Below are positions 36,600-48,957 of a stretch of DNA of 64,000 nucleotides, in pieces (the stretch's first letter is position 1; each line of letters opens with the position of its first letter). A program made the translations under genes and the position numbers. The DNA lies in contig CAKMRJ010005745.1 in the NCBI GenBank assembly GCA_928212115.1, positions 74,860,030 through 74,924,029 of the forward strand, in the 5' to 3' direction. Under the pieces are notes generated by a model. The model saw only the letters and a program-made list of their open reading frames with translations. It did not search any database and was not told where the DNA came from. Origin of the DNA: Lactuca virosa (Eukaryota > Streptophyta > Magnoliopsida > Asterales > Asteraceae).

Positions 36600-37409
36600 A
36601 TAGATTAAACCCTTAAAGGTTTTCATTATCTAGGATATCAATAAATTTTGGGTAAAAAGAGTCAAGTTTTGAAAATTTTGAACATGCGCGTCGGGTACAC
36701 GATGTGCACCACACGCACCTACAACAATTCAGTATTAAAGTCGATTTTTGGCCTCATTCAACACTTTTCCAACATTCCTTTGGTCCCCGCCCCCCTCTTC
36801 TGTCTTGCCTGGGTCCCACCTGCACGATGTACGCATCGAGTGTCTACTCCCAAGTTTCGATTTCGGCATCTCTTTCGACTCCTCTACTTTCATGTATCCT
36901 TCTTACTTAATCCTATCTCCTATTTAAGCTAAATTTCATGTTTAGGTATTTTTGGAAGTTTTTATCAATTAATGGATTTTGGTTGAATTTTGTGATATGG
37001 ATGAGTAATTTAGCTAGCTATACTACCAATTTTACTTCCTTGATACTTAATTTCGAGTTTATTTCATCCATTGATCTTCATTTTGAGCTTTTAGAATTTG
37101 AAATTTTTTCTAAACTTTTAGCTACATCCGTAAATTGGAAATGTGTTAAGCGGAATGAACTACCTATTTGTATCCTAAAATCTTATTCGAGCATCCCTAT
37201 AAGTCTATTTGGTTGATTTTTGGGTGAAACAACAATTTTCTGAACTGTTGTTGGTCGTGTTCTTGCAGAACGTCGCGCAGAAGCAAGTGTGTTGCGTGCA
37301 CTCGCATACAATGCACACTTTTGCGCGTGTGGTCCATTTCAACACCTTTTGTAGCATTTATCTTTTCTAACTCATCCCTAACTGTTTTTTTTTATATTTT
37401 TCATCAGAT
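36600..37409 (+). other. Non-coding leader or LTR-like sequence before the Athila-type gag
   Basis: It contains a GCGCG/GTGCAC motif cluster (36683-36845), a TATA-like TATTTAAG (about 36921-36928) and a second motif cluster (37262-37335). These are the same elements in the same order as in the LTRs of this window, so part of it may be an LTR remnant. No LTR end could be fixed. Confidence 0.4.
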
Positions 37410-38718
37410 ATGTCGAGACGAGGATGACAAGCTGCGGGTCAGTTACCTACTAAATGGCCATCACAACTATTCTTACAGTTCCCCGATTACCTTGCTAATC
37501 GAAGTTCCTTCGTCTCTTTCCTGATCGCTCTTACGTTCAAGAAGATTGTTGTTCCCCAGGATCTTTCCTGGTGAGTTGCAGACGAGTTTGGGTTGACGGC
37601 TCACATGGAGCCATTCCTTACTCGTGTCTTGCGGGATTATAATGCTCTTGAGCTTTTTCATTGCCATTGATAGAGGTGGGTTGTTGGGGTTCGGGAGGTG
37701 ATTTACAAGGATCTCTGCTATGAGTTCTTTTTAACAGACCGCTTCGATAAGACATCAAAAGGGAGGGCTGATCGATTGGTATTTTCTTTCCGCCTGGGAG
37801 GGGTATCCTGCTCCTGTTGCCTGATTGAGCTGGGGAGATGTCTATGGATTTATACAGAGGAGGAGACTGTGAGTCTCATTTTTATGCTTATCTTGACACC
37901 TATATTACTGAGCCACCACAGGAGTACGACTACATATAGGTATAGGGTCACGCTAGGCGGACCTATGTTCTAGGACAACCAAGGAGAGTGTCTTCAGATC
38001 TCCTATTTATCGGTTGATCCACCGATTGGTCGCTTCTACTATTTGTCACCATGAGGAATGTGACAAGGTTCCTTCTGGCGACCTCTTCTATATGTGGTGC
38101 CTCACTGAGACTGAGGTTTGCCTCCATCTTCCTTTTGCTCTTGGTCTCTATTTATCTGGAATGGGTCTAGGTTCCATTTATTTCAACATGATTTGAGGAG
38201 GTCATTGGGTCGCTCGGTTGGCCCTATCTTATGAGATTGACACTAGCGGGATGGTTCCTATTCCTATTATAGACATGAGTACTACCGCTCTAGGGAAGAT
38301 GTGGATATTGGTTCGGGGAGTTGGGCGGTAGTGGAGGATTCTGGACGATGATATTATGGAGCCGATCCAATAGGTGGAGCCGAAGCACATCCATGAGCCT
38401 ACCTTTGAGAGCTGTCAGAGACCTAGGCATGGCAAGCCTGATTAGCAGGAGCAGACTCTACGAGATGTTATGTCGCGTTTGGATGCTATACAAGAGCAGC
38501 ATTGCTGGATCATGGCTTTGATTGTTGGGGTGAGGCAACACCCTGGATTGGACCATCAACCTTTTCCTCAGGCAGGTCCTACTGTTCCACCTCCTGCTCA
38601 GCCAAAAGGTATCGGTCATGATGGTGCTGGTACTTCAGGCACACATCCTGGGGATGCTGGTGATGATAGCAAGGAGAGCACAGAGGATGAGGAGGGTGAG
38701 TATGAGAGCAGCGAGTAG
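37410..38718 (+). pseudogene. Athila-type gag (ORF1) remnant
   Basis: Plus-strand ATG at 37410 (MSRRGRQAAGQ). Frame-shifted pieces follow: ALTFKKIVVPQDLSW (about 37530), VIYKDLCYEFFLTDRFDKTS (37697-37755) with FSFRLGGV (about 37785), a stretch LIHRLVASTICHHE (about 38011-38055), and the tail LRDVMSRLDAIQEQHCW then PFPQAGPTVPPPAQPKG and an acidic end DDSKESTEDEEGEYESSE (38460-38715). This order is that of Athila-family gag proteins of plants. Many stops are present. It lies on the strand opposite to X, so it is a separate inserted fragment without visible LTR ends. Confidence 0.65.
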
Positions 38719-39202
38719 GGATGATGCGTTTGCATTGTATATGTATATATAGTTTCTATTTTATCAATTACTGAGCCCAAACTTAGTTGATGTATTGGTT
38801 CATTCAAGACTAGACATATGTGACCAGGCTACGTTTAGTTATGACTCAACTTTTACACATTGAATTGGCCTAGATAACTTACTTACATATTTTGCATTTT
38901 GAATTTGTATATTTAATTGTTCTGGGTTAGCGATTATTATTGTTTTATACTTATAGACTATCAAATAGAGATTGGCCAAATGAGAAGTGTCGGAGGGTAC
39001 AATCATATTAGCATATAGCCGTTCTAAAATCAAGCAACCCAAGCTAAAATTTAAACTAATCACCTCTCCCATAAGTCGTCTATCAGTAGGGTAATTAATA
39101 GTAATACTTTAATTTATAGGTTTGAGGGAAAACCTAGTCGGCGTATATGTTCTAAGCTATATTCGTAATTCCTAAAGAAATAGTAATTCGCTATAGAAAG
39201 TA
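38719..39202 (-). other. Probable 5' leader of X
   Basis: About 480 bp directly inside the PBS of X in element sense. AT-rich, no open frame of note. Confidence 0.5.
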
Positions 39203-39214
39203 GCACTGATACCA
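39203..39214 (-). other. X primer-binding site
   Basis: Minus-strand TGGTATCAGTGC, 11 of 12 bases matching the initiator tRNA-Met site, three bases inside the LTR end GGTGTGACA. Confidence 0.85.
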
Positions 39215-40277
39215 TTCTGTCACACCTTCCTTGGCCGTTGGCATAAATGCCGAGTGGTGACGGTATTTACATAGATTACCCAAATCACAGTGCGCAAACC
39301 ATAACTATCTTTTTGTAAACGAAATCTATTAGAATGAATTAAACCTATCTATCTTCAAGTTGTTTGTCCTTCCTTGCCTTGGTCCTTACTCCATCCTCGG
39401 AATACATGCGGTTTTGAAAACGTCAACTTGATGTTGGTGAATCCACAGGTTTTGAGATAAACATATAATAAACTCTTTTGAAAACATTTTAGTAATTTTT
39501 ACGATGATTATGATCATTTTACTTTTATTCCTTGTTTCCTATGCTTTATTATATTATCTCTTTCAAAATTTCATTTTTATCTGGTAACTTAATCCTATCT
39601 TATTATATTTGTAGGATACTTTATCGCTCTTATCTTATTATCTTTTTACGATATTCTACTAATCCTAAATTATCATTTCTATAGGATACTTTACCAATCC
39701 TATCTTATTATCTTTTAGGATATTTTATCAATCTTATCTTACTATCTTTACAAGATACTTTACCAATCCTATTTTATTATCTTTTAATATTTTATCAGTC
39801 CTATCTTACTATCTTTCAAAGATACTTTATTAATCCTAACATATCTTATTTACAACTTGAAGGCGTCCCTCTAGGTAGTTGGATCTCTAAGGTGGTTGTA
39901 ATGTATTACCATGAGCCTCCATAATCGATGTTGTTTGACTAATAATTTCCTTGCAAGACGCTCCATCTGACGTTGAATAGTGTATGAGTAATAAAGAAAG
40001 TTATCATGTCGGGATTGCAGCTAGCAATCACAGGTGGGAGTGTCAATCCCCGTATGGATCTATACATATCTTTCTAGCTCTCGCAAGACTAACGATTACT
40101 GGTTCGAGGTAGCCAAATTTAATCAGGCTAAGGATGAATAAGAACAGCTCACTAACACATTAACCTTAGGTAATTTTTATCTTTTATCTTTTCTTTCTTA
40201 GTAATTTCCTATAACTATCACAATATAAATCTTTTAATTTATATTTGATAAATAACACTTTTTGATCTCATAATTAT

Positions 40278-40280
<3 letters not shown>

Positions 40281-40368
<88 letters not shown>
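40281..40368. repeat. (TA)n(TG)n(TA)n microsatellite
   Basis: A compound dinucleotide repeat at the left of MITE M3. TA repeats resume on the right of M3 (about 40715-40751). Confidence 0.97.
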
Positions 40369-40369
<1 letters not shown>

Positions 40370-40703
40370 GTTCAAATAAAAACAGTAAATAATGTTAGAA
40401 CGTAAAAACACTGTTTTTATATTATTATTCTGTAATGAATTTTGTATCTACAACTTTATGTCATTATTCAGCAATGAGTAATGAATAGTCACAGGTTAAA
40501 ACTAAAACTAGAATTTACTACAAAAATACACATACATAAATTTATAATAGAATAAGAACATTCTAATGAATATATGAATAATCAAACGTTAATATTCATA
40601 TTAGAATTATTTCCACAATACAAATATACAACATTCATTACAGAATAATAAAATAAACATAGTGTTTTTACGTTCTCACACTATTTACTGTTTTTATTTG
40701 AAC
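40370..40703. mobile_element. MITE M3 with long terminal inverted repeats
   Basis: 334 bp. The first 70 or so bases (start GTTCAAATAAAAACAGTAAA) and the last 70 (end TTTACTGTTTTTATTTGAAC) are inverse copies with few differences. Both ends lie in TA repeats. The ends share GTTCAAAT with the right ends of M1 and M2. Non-coding. The long, well-matched TIRs suggest it is younger than M1 and M2. Confidence 0.92.
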
Positions 40704-40708
40704 TTACT

Positions 40709-40755
<47 letters not shown>

Positions 40756-42747
40756 TCGCCATACATACATATACCCTAATTATGGTTAATTTGAAACAAG
40801 ATATTTGGGGAGGGTAACAATTAGGTACATTGCAAATCCCTAAAGTTGATCAGCATTACTTCTAGGTACTATGTTATCCTAGGGAATTGGCCATCATAAC
40901 ATCTAGGTAATATCTCTTCCTACACTATCGGACATCATAACACTTAGGCATAATATCGTAGCTTACAACTAGGTATAGTATCTATGGCTACATTATCCTA
41001 AGGCTACATGCTTTATATTTTAAAACCACCTGAGTGACGGGTGTTATAATTTGGTACAGGTGAACATGGTATGGTCCCAATTTGATTTTCCCTAAACCGT
41101 ATACCGTACCAATTATTAGTAGTACGAAAAAGTTTCTACCAGTACCGTACCAAGTATACTTTGTACCTGTTACAACTAGCATTTTTGCTAGGAAATTCTA
41201 TTCTCATGCAATCATTCACCTAGTGTAATAACTTGTGCTCTAAGTGAATACTATACTCTATGCTCAATCAAAATCATCCATTTGAAATCAAAACTCACTC
41301 AAGAGGTTCAAGACCTAATTCAATACATCTCATATGTTCATCTATGAGTTGAAAACCCTAGACATCCCGGTTCAAGTTCACTATGGACTAGGATTCTCTT
41401 ATTGGGCCTAATGGACCAATAAACCTTCAACTTGAACTATTTTGGGCCTAAAACCCTAATTGGGTTCTAAATGGACCCACATTCATAAAACTTAACATAT
41501 TGGGCTTTGTGGACCTAAAAATAATTTATGTTATCCCTATTGGGCCAAGTTGGGCCATAAACTCCATTTCCTTGACTCTAATGGGCCGTGAACCATCTTA
41601 ACGGCCCAATGGGCCGAAAAATATTTATTGTGGGGCCTCATAAACTCGAACTAAGACAAGAAAGGGGCCCAAACCCTCTCATTTCCTTTCTTCTTACCCA
41701 TTCTCGGTCCAAACAATAATAATAATAATAATAAAAGAGAGATAATAAGGGGATGGAAGCCTTGACACCTCAATGTTGCATTGTGGTAATCCATGCACAA
41801 AACACCACCATACAACAATGTAAATCACATACTTCTAGGCAAGACTCTCTCACTTCCTCCTATCATTCTTAAATTCGGCCATAGAGCCAAAAATCACCAG
41901 CACACACTCATTTTACTTACAATTCTCTTAAGGAAAGCTCACAAGAACACTCCTACACTCTCCTCTAAATTTTCGAGAATTAGAGTATACTTCAAGAAAT
42001 TTTTCTTCAAGATCATCAACTTTGGTAAGTTCTCACTTAGATCTATGATTTAACTTCTTGATCTCTTCAAATATCTCCTCTTACATCCATATATTTGTGG
42101 ATCAAGTTCTTAGAACCATCTAAGTTCAAGATCTACTCAAGAAAGCTTGCTAGGATCAAAAATCTTCTTCCACTTCTTCACCAAAACCGATCCATCACCC
42201 CAAGGTGAGTTCATACCCCCTATTTTTGATTTTTACATTGTTTTAGGGGAGAATACAAGTTGTGTTGTGTAGATCTATGTGTGTATGAATGAATATTTGT
42301 GTTTTTCATGATTTATTTGGTGGTTATGTGCTAATTACTTCATAAATATAAAAATATGTTAAGAATATTAAGTTTATCACTTGGATCTACATGAAAACCT
42401 TGAGAAAAATATGTGTTATCACATATAATACATGTAAACTAGTAGATCTGGGATTTATACACTTAATTTAGTAAAAATGAGTGTTGTGTTCCAAGATCTA
42501 TAAACTAAACTCAAAAATCAGCCTTTCACAGGAAAGTTTTGGCACAATCTCGAACTGTTTTGACCACCTAAATGATAATATTTTTCAAAACTGTTTTACA
42601 TGCAAAAAGTTCAGGTTTATACCTTTAAAATGACTACTCTCACGTTTTCATACGATTTTTCTATAATTTTTGGCGAATTTTACAAAACTGCCTATCAGAT
42701 TTGAAATAATTTCGGACCAGCCTGTGAAGGTGAGCAATTTCACACTT

Positions 42748-44401
42748 ATAATAAGTATTTGGGCTATTATTATGAGTTATGCCTAACTTATCTTTAGTAT
42801 AACTTATGTTTTAATATAGTAGTGTTATTAGGACCTTATAATAAGTATTTGGGCTATTATTATGAGTTATATAAGTGTCGTTATAATATCTTTTTAACCA
42901 CTCGTGGTACGGGGAATCTGGTTTAAAGGGTCGCATAGGGTTGTTGGATTTCAGAAGTGCTATATGCCAAAATGGTCCTGCCCACCGGTGTTTTATGTCT
43001 GGCCCCTTTCTGTATATAGTGGTTGAGAAATATTGTTTCGTGCTTATATAATACTAATAATAGCAAGACTATTAATTAGTCTCGGTGAATATTAGACTAA
43101 ACTTTAACGATAATAATGCTAGGTTTCGTCAAAGGAAAATAGAATCGTTAAAAGCGAAGCGCTCCCGAGTTTGGAATCATCACTTTAACAAGTGAGTGGA
43201 TAGTTACTTTCATCTTACACATAGATATGAAGTATTTTATATAAATTACGTGCTATGTGTGCATATTATCTGTATACTTGTTATCTATACTGGATGAACG
43301 ATTTTATACATGTTTTAAATAATTTAAAATGTATATGTATTTTATATCTACGAATATGTTGGGTAAAACATGGGTAGATGAATGATGAGAGATGAAAGAT
43401 GATATGAGTGAACATCGGCAGCTATAGACTTAGTGCCTAACAAATAACATCGGCAACTATGGATTTAGTGCCTATTGAATAAACGATGGTAGCTCTGGAC
43501 TTAGTACCAGTTAGATAAACGTTGGTAGCTATAGACTTAGTACCTGTTAGATAAACGTTGGTAGCTATGGACTTAGTACCTGTTAGATAAACGTTGGTAG
43601 CTATGGACTTAGTACCTGTTAGATAAACGTTGGTAGCTATGGACTTAGTACCTGTTAGATAAACGTTGGTAGCTATGGACTTAGTACCTGTTAGATAAAC
43701 GTTGGTAGCTATGGACTTAGTACCTGTTAGATAAACGTTGGTAGCTATGGACTTAGTACTTGTTAGATAAACGTTGGTAGCTATGGACTTGGTACCTATT
43801 AGATAAACACTGGTAGCTATGGATTTAGTACCCGATGAATGAACTTTAGCAGCTATGTAATTAGTGCTTTACGAACGAGCATTGACAGCTATGGACTTAG
43901 TGCCTGTCATATAAACCCTGGAAGTAATGGACTTCGAAAAGAACGAATGCAGGATAGATGATTCTTAGGGTAGATCCTTAAGAGTAAGGAAGATAATGGG
44001 GATGGGTAATTGGGTTGATTGTTTGATGTTTAAACATAATAATTAAATTATTGTGGGTTGAAACCCCTATGTACTCACCAGGTTCCCAACCTGACCCACT
44101 CAAGCTTATTTGTATCACAGTTGTCGATATGAAGTTACATTACACTGAGAGATTAAAGAGATGTAGATCACTAGTGTAAATGAATGTAAGTTTTGTTTAT
44201 GCTTATGTTTCTGTATTGACAATGACATCCCAAATGTTTTAAAATGAACAAAAATACATTTCTTCGGAAATGTTTTGAAAACGTATTAATCATGTTTTAC
44301 TGGGAACAAATTCCGCAACATTTTTATTAAAAATGTACTCTGATTTTTATAAAGCATAAACAAAATTGGTCTTTTCTGGCCGTGAAAATGGGGATGTCAC
44401 A
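42748..44401 (+). mobile_element. B-family LTR fragment inside W2
   Basis: Homologous to 850-2488 in blocks: the 'ttggatttcagaa' block at 42953, 'gcgaagcgct' at 43161, the 'tactcaccagg' to 'tgtatcacag' block (44072-44120) and the end GGGGATGTCACA. A 35-bp phrase starting 'ataataagtatttgggct' occurs twice at its left end (42748 and 42838). No clear left LTR terminus was found. Confidence 0.7.
43411..43935. repeat. 36-bp minisatellite, about 14 units
   Basis: Units follow GGTAGCTATGGACTTAGTAC then CTGTTAGATAAACGTT, 36 bases, with the central eight nearly identical and the outer ones diverged. This looks like recent central amplification. It is absent from the equivalent place in the B copy at 850-2488. 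Confidence 0.96.
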
Positions 44402-46979
44402 ATATATTTGTGGATCATGTTCTTCGAACCATCTAAGTTCAAGATCTACTCAAGAAAGCTTGCTAGGATCAAAAATCTTCTTCCACTTCTTCACCAAAAC
44501 TGATCCATCACCCCAAGGTGAGTTCATACCCCCTATTTTCGATTTTTACTTTGTTTTGGGGGAGAATACAAGTTGTGTTGTGTAGATCTATGTGTGTATG
44601 AATGAATATGTGTGTTTTTCATGATTTATTTGGTGGTTATGTGCTAATTACTTCATAAATTTAAAAATATGTTAAGAATATTAAGTTTATCACTTGGATC
44701 TACATGAAAACCTTGAGAAAAATATGTGTTATCACATATAATACATATAAACTAGTAGATCTGGGATTTATACACTTAATTTAGTAAAAATGAGTGTTGT
44801 GTTCCAAGATCTATAAACTAAACTCAAAAATCAGCCTTTCACAGGAAAGTTTTGGCACAATCTCGAACTGTTTTGACCACCTAAATGATAATATTTTTCA
44901 AAACTGTTTTACATGCAAAAAGTTCAGGTTTATACCTTTAAAATGACTACTCTCACATTTTCATACGATTTTTCTACAATTTTTGGCGAATTTTACAAAA
45001 CTGCATATCAGATTTGAAATAATTTCGGACCAGCCTGTGAAGGTGAGCAATTTCACACTTGTTAGAAGCCATTAAAAATTATGAGAAAAATTGTGAACAA
45101 AGTAGACTAAATTTCCAAACTTCTAGAATTTACGGATCCAAATTTCGACTTACGATGATTTTTCTACAAATTTTCCAACAACTAGGTCGGAAAAGCCCAA
45201 AACCAGAAAAATGTGTATTTTTACAAAAATCAAGCCAAAAATGATATTTTTGACAAAAATGGGTTTAAAATGTTATTTTTACCACAAACTAGTCATCAAC
45301 ACAAGTTTTGAACAAAAATGGAGACTAAGGTGTTATTCTTACAAAAATTGGGCATTAATTGTAATTTTTTGGCTTATAGGGCCAAGAACGTCATTTTTAC
45401 AAAAAGTGGGCTTTTATGCTATTTTAGTGAATACTTGAACCAAAACCAACGATAAACTAAAAAACGGATTAATTTGATCATTTTCTAGGTTATTGGGCTT
45501 TAGTGGCCCGTTTATATGTTTGATAGGTCCTGTATACTATTTATATGTTTATTAGGCCTCATTGACCCATTAACATGTGCGACGGACCTTGGATACTATT
45601 TGTGTGCTATTTGGGCCTGTAAATAGCTTACATGTGAAATGGGCCTTAGTTGTCCTTTCATATATATTTCGGGCCAATGTTATATAATCTCATTCCAATT
45701 GGGCCTTGAAATGATTTACATGTTTAGCGATGCCTTAGTGGTTCACTTACATGGTTCATTGGGCCTGACATGAGTTTATACTTTTCTTCGCGTAAATTCG
45801 ATTAAGGATCTAGTGAGTTTTGTCGGTTGGCACCTATTAAGTGTACGATCGTAGCCTGTAGTTATAACCAGAGTCTCTTGGAGGGAGAGCGGGGATTTGT
45901 GTATAGATCTATACGGAGATGACACCCCACACCTGAGATGTTCGCTATAGTTAGACTAACTCATTCTAGGGTGACGAAAACCTTATAATCAAAACCGGGG
46001 TCCAACAACGCCAAGACAGGCGAAATTGTCATTATTTAGTATGGTTATAATGGCTCACTTAGAGGAATTAACGTTATGAAGTTTACGGAAGACCATTCTC
46101 TTTTCTCTTGGATTACTCGGAAACATACTCTCACTGGTACTCAACCTCGAGGGTTGGTATGGCAGCTTTCTCTTTTACAGACAACATTGGGTTGTCTGGG
46201 GACATTCTCTTTACATTCTCTCTACGTTCTCTTTACCCTTTTATTCAAATAAACATTAACATACATGCATTAATACAAGATCTGACACAAACGTACTAAA
46301 CGGTTTTCAGAAAATATAGGATTTTTTGGTGGTTTCAAAGTTATACAAATCATTTTCACAAACATGCTTATGAACTCACCAACATTTTTATGTTGACCTT
46401 TTTAAATTAACTTGTATTCTCAGGAAACCGTTGAAGCAGGATGAACGAAACAAACTAATGGATATTTTGTTATATTTTGTTTCATCATACTCTGACTATT
46501 TTGGCATGTAATATTCAAATACAATACTCGATGTAAACAATGAATGTTGTTATATTACATGTGTGATGATGATGATGTTATGATTCAATTATATACTCTG
46601 TAATGATACTACAATGTTGAAAGTCACACCAAGCCCCCAGACGTTTCCGCCGTCTGGTTCGGGGGTGTGACAGTACCAATATGTTTTGCTAGAATTTTGG
46701 TTCGTACAAATTGATAATGGTATATACCAACTATTTTATTTTTCTATTGTAATATTTAAATATAAACAAAGAAATTGGATAATTTTGGTGGTTAATAAAT
46801 AAATTAGTTGTGTAGTTTTTTAATTTCCTAAACAATTCTAATGAATTAACACCAATGTAACGTTTTAATTTTGTAACTGAACGTGGTAATAACTATTTAC
46901 TAATGCGATTAAATGATTTATATCATGTTCTTAAAACTGTAAACACTAAACACAATTGATGATTGAAATATACGATTTC

Positions 46980-47778
<799 letters not shown>

Positions 47779-47954
47779 AATGAATTGGTTTATACGGTAT
47801 TACCATGGTATTTAAAATTTTAAACCATTATTGTACCAAGATTTTTCAATTGGTATAGTACTGCTAACCAAACATATTGGCTACCAATTTTCTTAGTTTG
47901 GTAGGTAACATGTTAGTTGGTTTTCTGTGGTATAATTTTGACAGCCCTACAATT

Positions 47955-48743
47955 TGATATGAGAGCATGGTGTAAGTGAAGCAGGTACTATGATTAGTAC
48001 TTGGACTTAAACTAATATTGCTCTACAGATGCTTATAGGTATCATTGTTGACTTTTGAGTAAAGTGACATATTTATGTGTGTATACCTCTAGATTTTTAA
48101 TTATTATCTTAAAGCTAGCATGTAAATATCTTGGATAGTGAATACCCACAGCAACCGTATCTCTTGAATAGTAGAAATATAACGGAAACTAATGTTTATA
48201 AAGGAAAAAAATCCATACATGCTTAAGAATATCAGGTTATACTCGATGTGGCAAGAATTTTTTCAAGATCTTCACAAACATAGACTAATGACAATGAGGC
48301 CGAGTTGGGATACCTTAGATTAAACTCATAGACTTAGCATTCTTATGGTATGGCCTGAGTGTATTTGTGAAATTTAAGAGGGATGGGTTTAGTTTGTGAA
48401 TATAGATCTATGAGTATAATTTCTAAACTTTTAATTAGTATTTTGGAACTAAAAAATTTAAAATTCTAAGGATGGTGACAACTAGAATCCGTTGCCTAAT
48501 TATTGTAAGAATTATAATAGAGGATGGTAATAAAGAGAAATCAATAATAACTGCATTAGAGAACGTAAACCTTGTTTATGATGCCTATTGGAACCTCATA
48601 TTTTTAAATAACTAAACCTCTTGAATTATTTTTGGACCGTATAATTTCCACAAATGTTATGAACTCTGAAACTTATGATTTTAAAAACTAAAAATATGTT
48701 TTTAAAAAGACATTTTAAAACCACTTGGACGAGGCGTGTTACA
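47955..48743 (+). other. PBS remnant, interior and 3' LTR end of element V
   Basis: TGATATGAGAGC (47955-47966) matches the initiator tRNA-Met PBS at 10 of 12. The following 700 bp is AT-rich and non-coding. The last 35 bases, 'attttaaaaccac' to GGCGTGTTACA, resemble the V LTR end at about 41017-41048. AACTT follows. Confidence 0.5.
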
Positions 48744-48748
48744 AACTT

Positions 48749-48878
48749 TTCAATAAAAGCAAATATATGATAGTTTTCTACCCATACTAAGCAAAGTATT
48801 ATTTTCAAGAAGTATTTCTTTATCCATCTTCAAGAATCAAGCAAAAGCAAACCATTTTTCTAACATTGGTAGCTTCCA

Positions 48879-48957
<79 letters not shown>

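Larger units (their letters stand above)
18610..41017 (-). mobile_element. Gypsy-type element X (minus strand), gag only
   Basis: The minus-strand order is: 5' LTR (39218-41017, cut short), PBS (39203-39214), leader with an Athila-like insertion, gag remnant (35040-36021), PPT (34620-34627), 3' LTR (18610-34619, itself interrupted by Y). LTR ends are TGTGACTGG and GGTGTGACA in the element's reading (the left one mutated to TATCACACC in plus sense). Without nested DNA the 3' LTR is about 2.4 kb. Pol is absent between gag and PPT, so X is a deletion derivative that needed proteins from elsewhere. Confidence 0.75.
39218..41017 (-). repeat. X 5' LTR (truncated)
   Basis: Homologous to 18610-19926 along its length, with a TTTAGGATA-type tandem block (39590-39840), the variant palindrome GTATGGATCTATAC (40052-40065), and a TA/TG microsatellite (40281-40368) into which MITE M3 is inserted. 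It diverges from the other LTR just after 'gctttatat' near 41017, so the promoter half is missing. Confidence 0.8.
42089..45060 (+). repeat. 659-bp direct repeat flanking a 1654-bp insert in W2
   Basis: 42089-42747 and 44402-45060 are near-identical direct copies, offset by 2313 bases throughout. Between them lies B-family LTR sequence (42748-44401). Both copies hold 'ccccaaggtgagttcatacc' and end 'gcaatttcacactt'. Confidence 0.95.
41168..46672 (+). mobile_element. Solo LTR W2 with GTACC target duplication
   Basis: It starts TGTTACAACTAGC and ends GGTTCGGGGGTGTGACA, flanked by GTACC (41163-41167 and 46673-46677). It matches W1 in order: start, TGGGCC-rich part (41395-41600), 'ttggtaagtt', 'cccaaggtgag', palindrome GTATAGATCTATAC (45901-45914), and the CTCACCAACAT to TTGTATTCTCAGG block (46372-46424). 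It is 2.3 kb longer because of a 659-bp internal duplication and inserted B sequence. Confidence 0.88.

Noticed and set aside
43411..43935. CRISPR-like array
   Set aside because: Units are contiguous 36-bp repeats with no unique spacers, in a plant genome. It is a minisatellite.
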